Assembly (NCBI GenBank): GCA_018398815.1
Contig: JAFLJL010004111.1
Span: 1 to 64,000 of the forward strand
DNA length: 64,000 nt
Reading direction: 5' to 3'
Origin: Conus ventricosus
Taxonomy: Eukaryota; Mollusca; Gastropoda; Neogastropoda; Conidae
The notes below the pieces were generated by a model that was not told where the DNA came from, did no database searches, and saw only the letters and a list, made by a program, of their open reading frames with translations. Below, piece after piece: positions 1 through 11,370 of the stretch; position 1 is the first letter of the stretch; each line of letters starts with the position of its first letter. Both the position numbers and the translations under genes were made by a program.

Positions 1-206
1 AAGTTCGACGCAACCCGACCTTAATGGCTGGTTACAGTTCAAGTTACTTCAAGGTTGCCTCCAAGTGCGCCGCGAGCCCCGCCTATGGTGTTACAGTGTT
101 AATACAGTGTCATAGGAGCCCGGGACCGCGGTACATGGTACTGCCTGACACAAACCCCGAACCCTCTAATTAGGGTTGTTCGCATAGTGCCCCGGCCAAT
201 TCTTAG
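1..206. other. Unassigned flank, GC-rich
   Basis: No recognisable coding frame or repeat is seen. The stretch is richer in G and C than the DNA that follows, and it joins abruptly to the tail of an ATPase gene at about 207, so it is probably a breakpoint or insertion inside the element lying to the left. Confidence 0.4.
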
Positions 207-296
207 TTTGATGACTGTCTGCGTAAAAATGATGTTATTGAAAATGACTGTATGCACGAAAATGATGTTATTGGAAATGACATTGAAAACGGATAA
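207..296 (+). pseudogene. Packaging ATPase, C-terminal fragment
   Basis: A 29-codon frame ending in TAA matches the C-terminal end of the A32-like packaging ATPase also seen near 38.5 kb: the motif FDDCLRKNDVIEND corresponds to the conserved tail just after the sensor region of that family. A 24-bp unit coding ENDVI(E/G)ND is directly duplicated inside it, at about 225-248 and 258-281. Everything upstream (Walker A and B) is missing. The stop codon lies inside the terminal inverted repeat, as in the other copies, so this marks the right-hand end of an element located left of the window. Confidence 0.65.
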
Positions 297-357
297 TCCT
301 ACACAGTATGTTTGTTTGTAGGGTCGTTATTTTTTGGTTATTGAAGTCTTACTTGTC
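272..357 (+). repeat. Terminal inverted repeat, ATPase end (element 0)
   Basis: Carries the shared tip sequence that runs from ATTGAAAACGGATAA to CTTGTCAGAG and is found at all seven element ends in the window. It has the 10-bp GAAGTCTT-containing segment near the tip, which is seen only at ATPase ends. Confidence 0.8.
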
Positions 358-448
358 AGAGAACTATAAAATGCAGCTTTTAGGTCACTTTCGCCCGAAA
401 ATTGGTTGAGGGCGAAAGTGAGTTAGAAGCTGCATTTTATAGTTCTCT
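358..448. repeat. Terminal hairpin 1
   Basis: A 91-nt imperfect palindrome: 39-nt left arm (358-396), 13-nt loop (397-409), 39-nt right arm (410-448). The arms pair fully except for one G.T wobble and a two-base mismatch bubble (GG opposite GT). The inner stem is TCACTTTCGCCC and the outer stem reads AACTATAAAATGCAGC. The hairpin sits directly outside the TIR tip. It is read directly from the bases. Confidence 0.85.
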
Positions 449-1549
449 CTCGGTGCGTTTCTGCATCGATTACAGGAAATTAAATAAGATCACTGTGTTC
501 GATGCCGAGCCCATCCCAGACATTGAAGAACTTCTGTGTCAGCTCTCAGAAGGAAATTATTTGTGAAAGTAGACTTGACTAAAGGATACTGCAGATTCCA
601 ATGGTTGAAGCTGACAAGGAAAAGACAGCATTTCAAACACCCTTTTGGTCTTTCCAATGGACGAAAATGCCATTCGGTTTGCAAAATGCCCCAGCTTCTT
701 TTGCTAAATGATGCGAGCCCTGAAACTCCATGAATGTGGTGCAGTCAGTTTTTTTGATGACATTTTGTTGGCTGCAAAGTCATGGAGTGACCTCCTTTCT
801 AACTTACGAGCTGTTTTTTCCAGACTCAGAAGTTTTGGTTTGACTGCGAGACCATCCAAAATTCGTGCCGGTTTTCAAACTCTCGAGTTTTTGGGTCACA
901 CTATTTCAGTGGGAAAAATGATGCCAGAAGGAGAGAAAGTGGAAAAGATTTTATCTTTACACAAGCCCACTACAAAGAAACAGATCAGGTCACTCATCGG
1001 ACTGTTGTCTTACTATAGACGATATGTACACCACTTTGCGTCCCTGACGGCCCCTTTGACTGAACTGACGAAAGGGACGAAGAACATAAGTATTGTGTGG
1101 TCTGATGGGTGCCAGAAGCTTTGGAGTGTGTTCAGAACACCCTCAACTCATTTCCTGTTCTTTTGTTACCCTCCCTCTCAGAAGACTTTATTTTGAGAAC
1201 CGATGCCAGTTCCAAAGGAATGGGAGCGGTACTGCTGCAGGAAAAAAGTGCTTTGTTACATCCCGTGCAATACGCCAGTAAGAAGTTCTCAAAGACACAG
1301 GAGAAATACTCCACTATTGAGAGAGAGTGCTTGGCTATTGTATGGGCATGTGAGAAGTTCGCCAGGTTCTTGACTGGAAGAAAGTTTCGGTTACAGACTG
1401 ACCATAGGCCATTGACGTTCTTGCAATCGTCAAAAACTAAGAACAGCGATTATTAAGGTGGTCTTTGGCATGGCAGGAATTCCAGTTTACAATTGAAACC
1501 AGTGCCTGGAACACAAAATGTCATGGCAGATTTATTGTCACGTGTATGA
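449..1549 (+). pseudogene. pol: Ty3/gypsy retrotransposon pol fragment (RT-RNase H)
   Basis: Three overlapping frames together cover a Ty3/gypsy reverse transcriptase and RNase H. Motifs in order: CIDYRKLNK (about 460), VDLTKGY (about 570), FQTPFGL then MPFGLQNAP (about 630-700), the catalytic FFDDIL (about 750), the LEFLGH connection motif (about 885), LIGLLSYYRRYV, the RNase H TDASSKGMGAVL (about 1200) and the DHRPLTF region (about 1400). Frames change near 590, 700, 1115 and 1450, and a stop ends it at 1547-1549. Gag, protease and integrase are not seen, so it is a truncated, inactive copy. The motifs make the family call secure. It lies between two terminal hairpins of the virus-like element, so it is spacer DNA and not part of that element. 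Confidence 0.9.
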
Positions 1550-2429
1550 ACAAATTCATGGACAAATGTAACTGTCTTCAAGGGAAAGACTATTCCTGTT
1601 TTTTGTCTTTCTTAATGATTACGGTGTGCTCACATTTGACAATGCATTGTATGCTACCGACTATTAAATCAAGTGGTATTTATGCTTAATTTGCTTGTTG
1701 AAGTGACTATATGTTTTACAAGCAAAAACTACTTGATGTTGATGTATTGCATATCTATTCTTTGCTTATTCTTTCGTAAACAATGAAGAAATCATCATGT
1801 ACTATTTATGTCTAACTTGCTTGTGAAGATGAATATATATGTATGTGTGATGAGCAAATAACTTTTTAGAAATGTATATACACATGTTTTGATTCTGCAG
1901 TGAGACAAACCTATTGTTTTCATTAGTTAATTGTCAACAATGGAAACATGTTTCACTTTTCAATGGACTATAACAATACATGTGGGGAAAAAAACTATGT
2001 TTAAACAATGTTAGTTTGTTTACATGTCTATTGAGAAACATTTACACTTAGAAATATTCTCATTTTCATGAGGGTTTTGTAACATATGATGTGAGACAAA
2101 GATCAAGGGAAAATATGTGCTTCACATCTTAATATATAAACACAATTTGTACTTTGAATTGTTAATATCCCTAATTGTTTTATCCATGTAATTTGTGAAA
2201 TGTATTTTGTGAGATATGGTGATCAATTATGACTTTTTTTTTAGAAAGACTGAAAGTTTGAAATATGCTATTTATGGTGGTTCATGATGATTGATTCTAT
2301 ACGTTGATTATTAATTTGGTGAATCATGTGTGATGGTTACACATTTTGAGATTCATGGCTGAAGATGTGTTTTAAAGTGAAGTTGTATATCCTTTAAAAA
2401 AAAATTTCTGGAGAAAATTTTTCACCCCA
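1550..2429. other. AT-rich non-coding tail of the gypsy copy
   Basis: No convincing coding frame is seen. The stretch is AT-rich and runs from the end of RNase H to a purine tract just before the putative 3' LTR. The integrase domain expected here for a Ty3/gypsy element is absent or decayed beyond recognition. Confidence 0.4.
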
Positions 2430-2659
2430 GGATGGGGGGTGTCATGTGACGTAGCCTCACATCAAGGCATGTGACGCTCCATCACATGTATTTTAGTGAT
2501 ATGAATCATTTCCCCATGCCACTACTGAAAAGGAAGAATATTTATGTGGCTTGACTAGTGTAGTGGGCGTCCCCAAAAATTGTGAGAATGACTCGGTAAA
2601 GAAACAAACGTGGTCATTGGGTAAAAGTGACCACTGAGAGATAGTTTAACAAGGGGTGG
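2430..2659 (+). repeat. Putative polypurine tract and truncated 3' LTR
   Basis: A purine run GGATGGGGGG at 2430-2439 is followed at once by TGTCATGTGAC, the layout of a polypurine tract next to an LTR starting in TG. The motif ATGTGACG recurs within the next 40 bp. The candidate LTR is cut at 2659 by a terminal hairpin, and no second LTR is in the window to compare, so the call is tentative. Confidence 0.45.
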
Positions 2660-2750
2660 AGAGAACAGGAAAAGGCGGCTTTTAACTCACTTTCGCCCTC
2701 CACCAAGTTTCGGGCGAAAGTGACCTAAAAGCCGCCTTTTCCTGTTCTCT
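2660..2750. repeat. Terminal hairpin 2 (left end of element 1)
   Basis: A 91-nt hairpin: arms 2660-2698 and 2712-2750 with a 13-nt loop at 2699-2711. All 39 pairs form except the same two-base bubble seen in hairpin 1. The outer stem (AACAGGAAAAGGCGGC) differs from hairpin 1, and both arms changed together. The inner stem TCACTTTCGCCC and the loop are shared. Confidence 0.9.
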
Positions 2751-2842
2751 GACAAGTAACCAAAAAATAACGATTATCTACAAACAGACATACTGTGTAG
2801 GGTTATCCGTTTTCAATACTAATTTACTAAAGTTTTCAGAGA
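2751..2842 (-). repeat. Terminal inverted repeat, non-ATPase end (element 1)
   Basis: Reverse complement of the TIR at 272-357 and 38.55-38.65 kb, running from GACAAGTAACC to about ACTAAAGTTTTCAG. It lacks the 10-bp GAAGTCTT segment found at ATPase ends, so the two ends of the element can be told apart. Confidence 0.85.
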
Positions 2843-2911
2843 GTAACGTAGGGGGAAAATAGCCGTGGCTGACACGCCCCATAGAGTAACGTAGGGGAAA
2901 AGCAGCCGTGG
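2840..2911 (+). repeat. Short direct repeat inside the left end
   Basis: Two near-identical units of about 29 bp, AGAGTAACGTAGGGG...AGCCGTGG, lie at 2840-2868 and 2883-2911. They sit just inside the left TIR of element 1 and are not seen at the other left end (21.5 kb). Confidence 0.7.
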
Positions 2912-5900
2912 TGCACTAGGCTATCCGATTACTTACTACGCGTGGTTGTTAATTACAGCGTGGGTTGTCAGCAGAGAGAGAGGCGCAGCCAAAGCCCGTT
3001 AAGGTCAAGTTCCCTCAGAGCAACGTGTGGCAATGATTGCTTTTTAATTTTAAATTTAAAAAAAATGGTTATTTTTTTTTTGTTTTTTAAACCCAATTGC
3101 CTTTAATTTAAAGAAAAAAAATTTTACAAAACTTTTAAAAGAAATTTTTTCCAATTTTTTTTTCAGGGAGGTTTTGTAACTTTAAAGGGGAAAGGGTTGA
3201 AAAAAAAAAAACAAAAAAAAAAAAAAAAAAAAAAAGGAAATCCAAAGGAAAAAAGGGGTCCTTTAAAAAAAAACCCCACAAGTATTTAAAAGGTTAAAGC
3301 CCCAAAGGGGGTTTTAATCCTTTTTGGAAAAGTTTTGGGGAAAGGTGACCAAAAGGCCTTTTTTTTTAAAAACCCAAAAAAAAACATTTTTTTCAAAAAG
3401 ACTTAACTTTTGTTAAAATTTGTTTAAATATAATTTAAAAAAATTTTTGGGGGGGGGGGGGAGAAACTGGGAAAGTGGTGGTGAAAACCCCCCAAAAAAA
3501 ACTGGGGAAAACCCCCCCGGGGGGTTTTAGGCAACAACACCCGGGATTACCCCCACCGGGTTTTTAATTAACCCTTTTTCCCCAAGCAAGGAAAGGGGGG
3601 AAGAAATTTAATTTCAAGGTTTCCCCCCAAAAATGTGGGAAGATTCGGGGAAAAAGGTTTCTTTTTAAAAACCACGGGGGAAAAGAAAAAAAGGGGCTGG
3701 GGGGAAAAGGGAAAAGGCGGCATTTCATCACTTTCCCCCTTCCACCACCAAAACCAAAACCCCCCCCACACAAAACCAAAAAAACCAACAAAAACACTAT
3801 TTTATTATTTTTTCTTTTTTAAATTTTTTCCCAAGAAACCCAGGGAAAAAGTGTTTCGTTCCCCTGAGTATCTTAAAAATAAGTCCCCTTTTAAGTTCCG
3901 TTTCCTAAAACCTGTGAAATTGGGGGGTTCCAAAAAAAACCGCCAAACCCCTTTAAACCCCTTTTTTCCCCCCCTTCCAAACCCCCCTTTGGTTTTTAAA
4001 ACATTTGCACGGGGGGCCCTTCTGGGGGAAACTTCTTTTCACATTTAACAAATACGGGGAATGGGCCCACACCCCCAACAACAACAAACACACCCCACAA
4101 ACAAACCAAAAACCTTTTATTTTCCTCCTCCCACTAAAAGCCGGTAGAAAAAATGTTTTTTTTCCTGTGTACTTTAAAAAATGGGTTGCTTTTTTAAAAT
4201 TGGGCGCCCCTTTTTCCGAAAACTTTTTGGGTTAAAAAAATTTTAATACCCCCATTTAAGTTTTTCCCCCCCTTTTAACCCATTTCTTTCCCACCCAAAA
4301 CCCAAAAAACATTTGCTTTTCTAAAAACCGGAGAAAAAAAAAAAGGGCCTTGACCCCCGGGAAATCAGCATTTCAATTTGGTTGGCCCCGGGGAATTTGA
4401 AAACCCAAAGGAAATATTTTGACCCGTTTAAGCAAATTAAATGTGTTTGAACTTGGTTGGTTCTTTTTAAAAAAATGGCCCCCGTTTGGAAAAAGGGTTG
4501 GGCCCAAAAAACAAATTTCCATCCTGCTTTTATTTTTCCGTGGTTGAAAGAAAATTTTTTTAAAAAACCCAAAAAAAGAAATTTTCTTTTCTACGGGCGG
4601 AAAAAAAAAAAATTTTGTTGATGTTGGGAAAATTACAACTTTCCGGGGTTTTTTTAAAAATAAAATTTTAAAGGCTATTTCCCAAGTAAAAATTTAAACT
4701 TTTTTGCAACGTAAATTTCATTAATTTACAAAAATGGGGGATTTTAAATTTGGGAAAAACAAAAGAAACCCAAGTACATCACCATTTTTGGGGGGTTTGG
4801 TTGGCCAGAAAATTAAATTTCCATAAAAGCTCTAACATGGGTTTTCATTCCCTGGGGGAAGGTAAAAGTCGGCTACAAAAAAATTAACCTTCGGGGTTTT
4901 TTTAAAACCAAAATTTCAACCCTTTAGAAAAAAAGGAGCAAGCGCAAACTACAGGAAACACCCAACAAATAAACTTTGGTTTTTCCGGGCCCCCAAAAAA
5001 ATAAAAGGGCAGACCCAAAGTAGCTGGGGCCCAAACTACCAAAACCAAAATACCGGGACGGGTGTACTGAACGGGCAATGGGCCGCCCTAAAACCCACGG
5101 AAAAACGGGCCAAACACCCAGTAATTTTCCCAAAAGGTTGAAGGGGCGGCGGGAAAAACCGGAAGCACAAACAAGGGAAAGGCCCAAATTTTTTTTCCTT
5201 TTTGGTTTTTTAAAAACCCCACCCCTTGCAAACTCCCCCCCCCCAATCCCAAAACCCCCAACCCCCCCTTCCCCAAAACCCCCCAAAACCCCAAAATAAA
5301 TGAAAACCCCCACGTAATCACTTCCCCAAAGTTTTAATTCCAGTACCCAATTTTTAATTAAGGGGGGCAAAAAGAAGTCCCAAATAGTTTTAATTTTTTT
5401 TGTTTTTTGTTTTTAATTAACCCCAAATTAACCAAAATTACCCCCCCCCAAATTTGAATGAACCCTTAAGTAAAACCAAGTTTTTAAACAAGTTTTTTTT
5501 TAAATTCAAAAAATTCAAAATTTTTTTTAAAAGTTTAAAAATTTTAAAAAACCCCTTAAAAAAGGTTCTTTTTAAAAAGGTTTTTTAATTGGTTCTTTTA
5601 AAGTTTTTTAATTTAAGTTTTTTAATTAAGCCCCCAAAATTGAATTAAATTCGGCCCTTTAAAGTCCTTTTAAAAAACTAGTTTTTTTTTTAAAATTAAA
5701 AAAAATCTTTTTTTAAACAAAAAAATAATTGAAATTTTTTAAAATCAAAAAAAAAAATTTGGGGTTCCCGAAAAATTTTTGAAATTTTAAATGGATCAAA
5801 ATAAATTTTTTGGTTATTTGGCGGGGGGTTTTTTTGACCCTTGTCTTTTTTTGTTTTATTTCAAATTTTTTCTCCCCTTTGTTTTTTCCAAAAATTTTTT

Positions 5901-5916
5901 TTAAAATATTATTTTT

Positions 5917-6138
5917 TTAAATGGAAAAAAGGGGGGGAGGGGTGGGTTTTTTTGGGGGCCGGGGGGGGGGGTTTTTTTCCCAAGGGAATTTTTTCAAAAG
6001 TTTGGGGGGCCCCAAAAATGGCAACGTTTTAAGTTCAAAAATTCCATGAAGATTTTGGGGTGCCTTTGAATTAACTTGCTCTTGTTCTGGAGCGGCATTG
6101 ATAAAACTTTTGGCTTGGGGGTTTTTTATTTTTTTCAT
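5917..6138 (-). CDS. Conserved fragment of unknown protein, left part
   Basis: A minus-strand frame whose N-terminal half resembles the frame at 23281-23445: both share an N/S-K-A-P core followed by L-x-G-I-x-E/N-L and a PFL(G/A)P stretch. Conservation of the amino-acid reading between two noisy copies suggests this strand is coding. The proline-rich rest of the frame (KKPTPPP) is an artefact of G runs. No function is recognised. Confidence 0.3.
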   Translation of the reverse strand: MKKIKNPQAKSFINAAPEQEQVNSKAPQNLHGIFELKTLPFLGPPKLLKKFPWEKNPPPRPPKKPTPPPLFSI

Positions 6139-6506
6139 TAAAATTTATTTTCCCGTGATTGAATTTTTTTTTTTCTTTGTCTGTTTAACTCTGCTACCCC
6201 TTTTTCCCTGCTCCCAACACGCTCGGGATGTTTACGGGCCCATTTTTTCTCGACTTGATTCAGTGTTTTCAAATTCAATGTTTCCTGATTCTGCTGTTTT
6301 GCCGACTCGTTCTTTTTGAAGGGAAAAAAAAATTCTATATATTAAAATAATTAATCCAATTTAAAACGGCGATAACAATTTTTTTTTTTTCCAAAACTGT
6401 AATAAAATCACAGCTTAGAGACCCCAATGACTTTGTTAAAACGGGATTTTGCTTAAATCATACAAAGATCTTTTTTCAGAATCAATGGGGGAAATCTACT
6501 GACTAT

Positions 6507-6767
6507 TTAGTGTACAACACTAAGAACCGTTTGTCCAACACTTTTTACCATTCCTCGACCCCGGGCGCGCCTCATCCCTTTTTGTGAAAACTTTATAATG
6601 TCTTCGGCAAACATCTGTTGAATCTTTTCTTTTCTAAATTTTCCCGCCAAGGAACGGTTTTTTTTTTTCCACAGCTCCCAAAAGAATAAAACCCTTTTCC
6701 CTTTTTTGGGGGCTAATACCCTTGACATAAACTCTTCTTTTGAATTTCGGGAAGGTTTTGGGCCCAC
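6507..6767 (-). CDS. Unknown basic protein fragment
   Basis: An 86-codon minus-strand frame, rich in lysine and arginine, ending FSQKGMRRARGRGMVKSVG...SVVH. The DNA has a poor counterpart at 23.83-24.1 kb. Its charge is consistent with a nucleic-acid-binding or core-type virion protein, but that is inference from composition only. Confidence 0.25.
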   Translation of the reverse strand: MGPKPSRNSKEEFMSRVLAPKKGKRVLFFWELWKKKNRSLAGKFRKEKIQQMFAEDIIKFSQKGMRRARGRGMVKSVGQTVLSVVH

Positions 6768-7149
6768 CCGAGCGGACAGATCATCGCTGTTCTTTGTTTT
6801 TTTTAAAATTTTTATTTTTTTTATTTTTTAAAATAGCACCGAAAAAACTTTTTCCCAAAACCTTTGGGTAAAACCCATTCTGTGTTATTGGGTCAAGTGA
6901 GATACTCAATGCTTGGAAAAGCCTGTTAAAAAATAAAACCAGCAATTTTGGCAAACTAACTTTGGGGATTCCCCCAAAGCTTAATCCTTTTAATTACAGC
7001 ACATTTGCTAGAAAGATTTTCTATTTAAGAAAAGGAATAATTCCGAGAATATAAATATGAAAAAAAATACTTTTAAACAAAAATGGTTTCATTTCGAAAT
7101 GATGATAGGTGGCGCGTGGTGAAAGCGTTTTCTTTTAAAGGGGGAAGAA

Positions 7150-8340
7150 AATTACGCATTTAAAAACTAGGGGATGAGGGCGAAGAAAAAGGGACAAAAC
7201 CCAAACCCTGTGGACAACTAGCTGCACCCAAAAGGGAATCGCTATAAAAAGCAAAAAAATTGAGCAGTTAATTTTTTTTAAAAAAACACACTAAAAAAAC
7301 CCGGGGCCAAAGCAGCTTACAAAATTTAAAAAGATTTTGACAACAATAAAAGAAAATTTCTAGTAACGGGAAAACCAATCGAGACATTGCCCCCCCCAAA
7401 ACAGAAAAACTTTTTATCAACCGCCCAAAAAACAAAAGATCCCAAAAAATTTCGCTTTTAAAAGTCTTTGGTATGACGGCCCGTGTATTTTTTTTGCGCA
7501 TAATATCAGCTAAATAAAAATAACAAAATCTATTATTCCCCCAAAAAGGATTTTGGGAAGGGAATAACAAAAATTTAAAAAGCTAAGCCAACGGGCGGAA
7601 GTCAGTGAACAAACGCAAAAGAAAGGTTATCTAAAAAAGCTTTTGGGGAAAATTTTTATTTACCTGCCCCTTTGGACGAATACAAGACCACACTTTGTAA
7701 ATACAACTCCAAGGGACACCCATAAAAATGGCCCTTCCTATTTTTTACCCTCTGATACATTGGGCAAAAAGATTTAATTTTCCCTCCCCGTCGGGAAGTA
7801 GCTTTCAAGATACAAAGACGCGGAACCATTAACACAAAAGAGGCTTCTGCTGTTGCTGTTCTATACAACGAATCAACGGGGCCCCCTTTAAAACTTACCC
7901 CGGGCATTTTCAATTGGGATGAGGGAAAAAAATTTTAAAGGCCAAGAGAATAAATTAAATTTTTAAAAACATAGATTTTACCATTAAAAGGGGCATTCCA
8001 GAGTTCACAGATCACAGGCTTTAGGAAAAATTTTAAAAAACCGTTAGCTGAAAGATTTTTTTCCCTACCAGAATCACAAGGCTTATTGACTTTTCCCTGG
8101 GTAACAGGGAATGGGTTAGAAGACTCCCCCTCATTTTTGCGCGCAATGAAAATGAAAAATTTTAAAGGGCCCCTAAAACCAGTACAAGCAATCAAATGAA
8201 AAAAAATAAATGTTCCCTGAAGGAGAGCCCTTCCCTTTCCAGCAAACTATTACCTTTTTGGTTTGGGAAAGAAAGGGTACCTTTTTTTAAACCGGGGGGA
8301 ACAGAAGGGGAAAACTCGCTCGGGGGCAACCATCCTTTTT
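7150..8340. other. Conserved region downstream of the polymerase, coding strand undecided
   Basis: This block is present three times (here, 24480-25580 and 26560-27650). On the plus strand a reading SAVAV...MIQVDDGKE is kept in the copies at 25.2 and 27.3 kb. On the minus strand a frame with V-N-T/I-N-T...KGT is partly kept at 8192-8422 and 27587-27826. Frames break too often to decide between them, and no family is recognised. Confidence 0.35.
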
Positions 8341-8349
8341 GGGGGGTGT

Positions 8350-11300
8350 TGACCCTTACAAAATAAAAAGAATTGTAAAGAAATCCCCCCGAATTTATTT
8401 TAACGAAAAACTGACACAACAAAACAACCAGCCCTCAAAGATTTTTTTAAAAGGAAAACTGCAGAAAACCCCCCAACACTTTTCCTTTTTAAAATTTAAA
8501 TTTAGGGTTTTCTAAAAAGTCCATATCCATAAAAACTCTATTAACAAACACACTTTTTGTGTTTGTTCATCTAACGACTTCCTTGTTAAAAACTGTTGTG
8601 TTGATCTCTTTGTAGATTAATCGCAGTTTTACGTTTGTCATATGAAAACCCTTATTGTTAAACAAGCTTTTTTTTGGAAGTTGTAAAGCGATATGCCCCG
8701 ACTGCACAAAAAGGGCGAGAAATTCCCTTTCCCTTTTTTAAAAGGGTTTTCCTCCTGGCTCGAAATACTTTTACATTTTTTACCTTAACCCCACATACCC
8801 TTAATCCCCTTTCCCCAGATAATTTTTTCCCTTCATTTTTCCCCTAAAACCCCCTTTTTAGAAATTTTAAATGAAAAGGGCGAATCTTTAGGATAATCAA
8901 TGTGTCTTTCCCAAAACCCCACCGTTTTCTTTAGTTTATTTCAAATTCCTTCTTTATAGTGTTTTCATGGGGAAATATATAAAAAAAACGGGTCTGTATC
9001 GTGAAAGGGAAACTCGGGACTCGGGGATACGAGGTTTTAAAGTAGTCATAAAAAAAACTCAAACCCAAATTAAAAGTTTTGGATAATTCAAAAAAACAGT
9101 AAACCCAATAAATACAGGTTGTCCAATTTGACTTTCTTTTCTTAAATCATTATCCCAAAAAAAAGCTGACCCATGAAATCTTCTGAAGTCCTGAAAATTT
9201 GGGTTTTAAAAGGTCAGCTTAATTGCTTCGTTCTTTTTGGGGGGGTGACCAATCACATCTTTGCGTTTGTGGGGAATTGGGCCATAGTTTTTCCCAAAAC
9301 AGCTGTTTTCATCGGGCCTTTAAAAAGCCCTTTTCTGAAGCATCTGTGGATTTATTTTCAAAGATCAGTGTTCCCCATGATTAGGGTTTTCCCATAAACT
9401 TTTTCTTAAAACCCAAAAGAAATTTAAAACGATAACTGCTGCCCAACTTCAAACCGTGTCTTAAATAAAATTGTAGAACCCTGTAATGACAACATTTTTT
9501 TTTTTCCCTCGAAAATTGGGCACAAGTTTAGGGGGCTCTTTTTTGGGCCATCTTTGGGTTTTTCCCTCTGCTAAGGGAAAGTCATTTTTGCAGGTCATGG
9601 AGTTCATGAGGATATTCTAATTTAAATTTCCCTAAAATTTATCCGCGCGTTGACACCGGGGCGTCAAACTGCTAAAACCCTTTAACCCCCTTTTTAAAAT
9701 ATTTTTCGTACCTGTGTACATTTTAAGTTGCGAAATGGAAGTGATTGCGCCATTCCCATCCTACAGATTTTTTTGCTCAAAAAACATGAATATTTTAGCC
9801 CTTTTATTTGGGGATCATAGCCCGTCCAAGTTTTGGTTGTTTTGCTTTCCCAAAAAGGTGCGACGCCAACAAAACCCCCACGAAATCCGTTTTCAATCAT
9901 TTTAACATTGGTGGGGTCAACAATAAATCAACTGTCTCCAGTAACTTTAAAAAAGGGCATCCCAGCTATCCCTGGGCCAGAAATATAATGCGCAGGATCC
10001 GGGCTATAATGTTTTCATGAAAGGTTTCTTTCTATAATTTTTTTAAAGACGTCTCCCAAACCAAACATACATGGGCCCATCAAGAAAAGAATAAATGATA
10101 GTCCCCATCTTTTTTAAACACTCAAAATTTCCCCAGGGAAATTTTGAGCTGCGGTAATCAAATCCCCAAATTTCCCTTTTCCCTCTGAGACTAGAAAAAA
10201 ACGGGGCCTTTGGGTGGAAGTGTATCTTCTTAAAACCCTTTCCCCAAACGTTCATGTCCCTAAGGGAAACCCCTTTTCCCTAACGAAATTTGGGTAAAAA
10301 TATTCTTCCGTTTTTGGGGCAGACTTTAAGGACATACCAGTGACCTAACAAAACCCAAACATTTTTGCATAAGCCCAAAAAAAAGAAAAGGTTTTTTTAA
10401 AAGTAAAAACACATGTTTTTTTTCTGATGACTGTGCAATCCCTGACACCCTAAGGAAACCCCCACTGCTTTCATTATAAGATGAAGTAAAAACCCTCCAA
10501 GTTATAAAAATACAGGCAGTTTCCATGTTTTTGGGTTTCAAATTTTAGTTAAATTGCAGTTGTTGTGCGCTGCCCTCTGAATTTTCCCGCTAATGTGATC
10601 ATGGCCCCTCTTATTTTTTGGAAAGGGTTCTTCACTGATTCAAAACCACAATCCAACAATGTGGGGCAAAGTCAACTGTTTTTTGGCTTAAAGGCCCCCA
10701 TTATGTTTTTCAATAAATTCAGATTTTTAGAACAATCATTACGCACTTGCTGCATGCTTTTAAAGAAGCATTCTGCAGCTTTGGCCCCTATATAATCTGG
10801 TGCTAAAATGACCCCAAACCGCCTAAACAATAAGAAGGGCAAATGAACCAATCTAAAGATTACTAAATTAAGACTTTTTTTTTCAAATTTTTTTGTGGCC
10901 TGGCCCTTAAAAAAGGGAACAATAAGCGACTCGAAAGCTGCGAAAAACAACCGTAGGGAAATTTTGCATCCGTTTCCATTTTCTTAAAACTAACTTTTAA
11001 GATCCGGGGGGGGAGTAATTAGTTCCGTATTACAGCCCCAACGGGGTTAATACAATGTTTTTATGTTCCACTCGCGGCTTGCACAATGGAATTTTTGGTT
11101 AAAAACATTTCAAACCAAAATTTCCTTTTTTATTTTTATGCTTTAAAGGGATGCCGCAAAATCAAACTCTTGTGCGTACAAGTGTAATGGGGTAGCCCCG
11201 CTGGTAAAAAACATTAGTAGAAATCAACAGGATTTTTGTCAAGCACGCCTATTGTTGGACTGTTTTTTGGGACGCTCTGTTGGTTTGTAGTTTTGTTTCC

Positions 11301-11370
11301 TCATCCCATGTTTAGATTTTGGGACAGTTATTGGTTTTTTTTTGGTTTTTTCAAACTGATCATTTGTTCT
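8350..11370 (-). CDS. polB: Protein-primed DNA polymerase B, element 1 copy (disrupted)
   Basis: A frame-broken copy of the polymerase described at 28150-31150, with a constant offset of about 19.8 kb. Visible parts on the minus strand are the exonuclease region with FESLIVP (about 10.93 kb) followed by GAKAAECFFKSMQQV (about 10.78 kb); the tail of the palm motif A region, MAQSLPFRNLKCT (about 9.73 kb); and a motif B-like K-L-x-N-x-A-V region (about 9.3 kb). The catalytic DTD motif C falls near 8.99 kb in degraded sequence. Homopolymer noise breaks it into many frames, so an intact reading cannot be assumed. Homology to the cleaner copy makes the call secure. Confidence 0.7.

Larger units (their letters stand above)
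2912..7150. other. Left part of element 1, unresolved
   Basis: A stretch of 4.2 kb with extreme homopolymer inflation (A, T, G and C runs), in which long open frames are low-complexity and not trustworthy. Parts of it can be aligned by eye with 21.5-24.5 kb, so it is a real part of the element. Two short minus-strand frames inside it are listed separately. Integrase or protease, expected for a Polinton-type element, could lie here but cannot be read. Confidence 0.4.

Noticed and set aside
358..448. Hairpins as transcription terminators
   Set aside because: They sit at element ends outside the TIR, have no U-tract, occur in a eukaryotic context, and covary as DNA ends.
449..2659. Complete Ty3/gypsy element
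   Set aside because: Only RT-RNase H and one possible LTR are visible; no gag, protease, integrase or second LTR.
4924..5370. 148-codon glycine/phenylalanine-rich frame and its opposite-strand partner
   Set aside because: Composition reflects inflated homopolymers; no similarity to the matching region of the second copy at the protein level.
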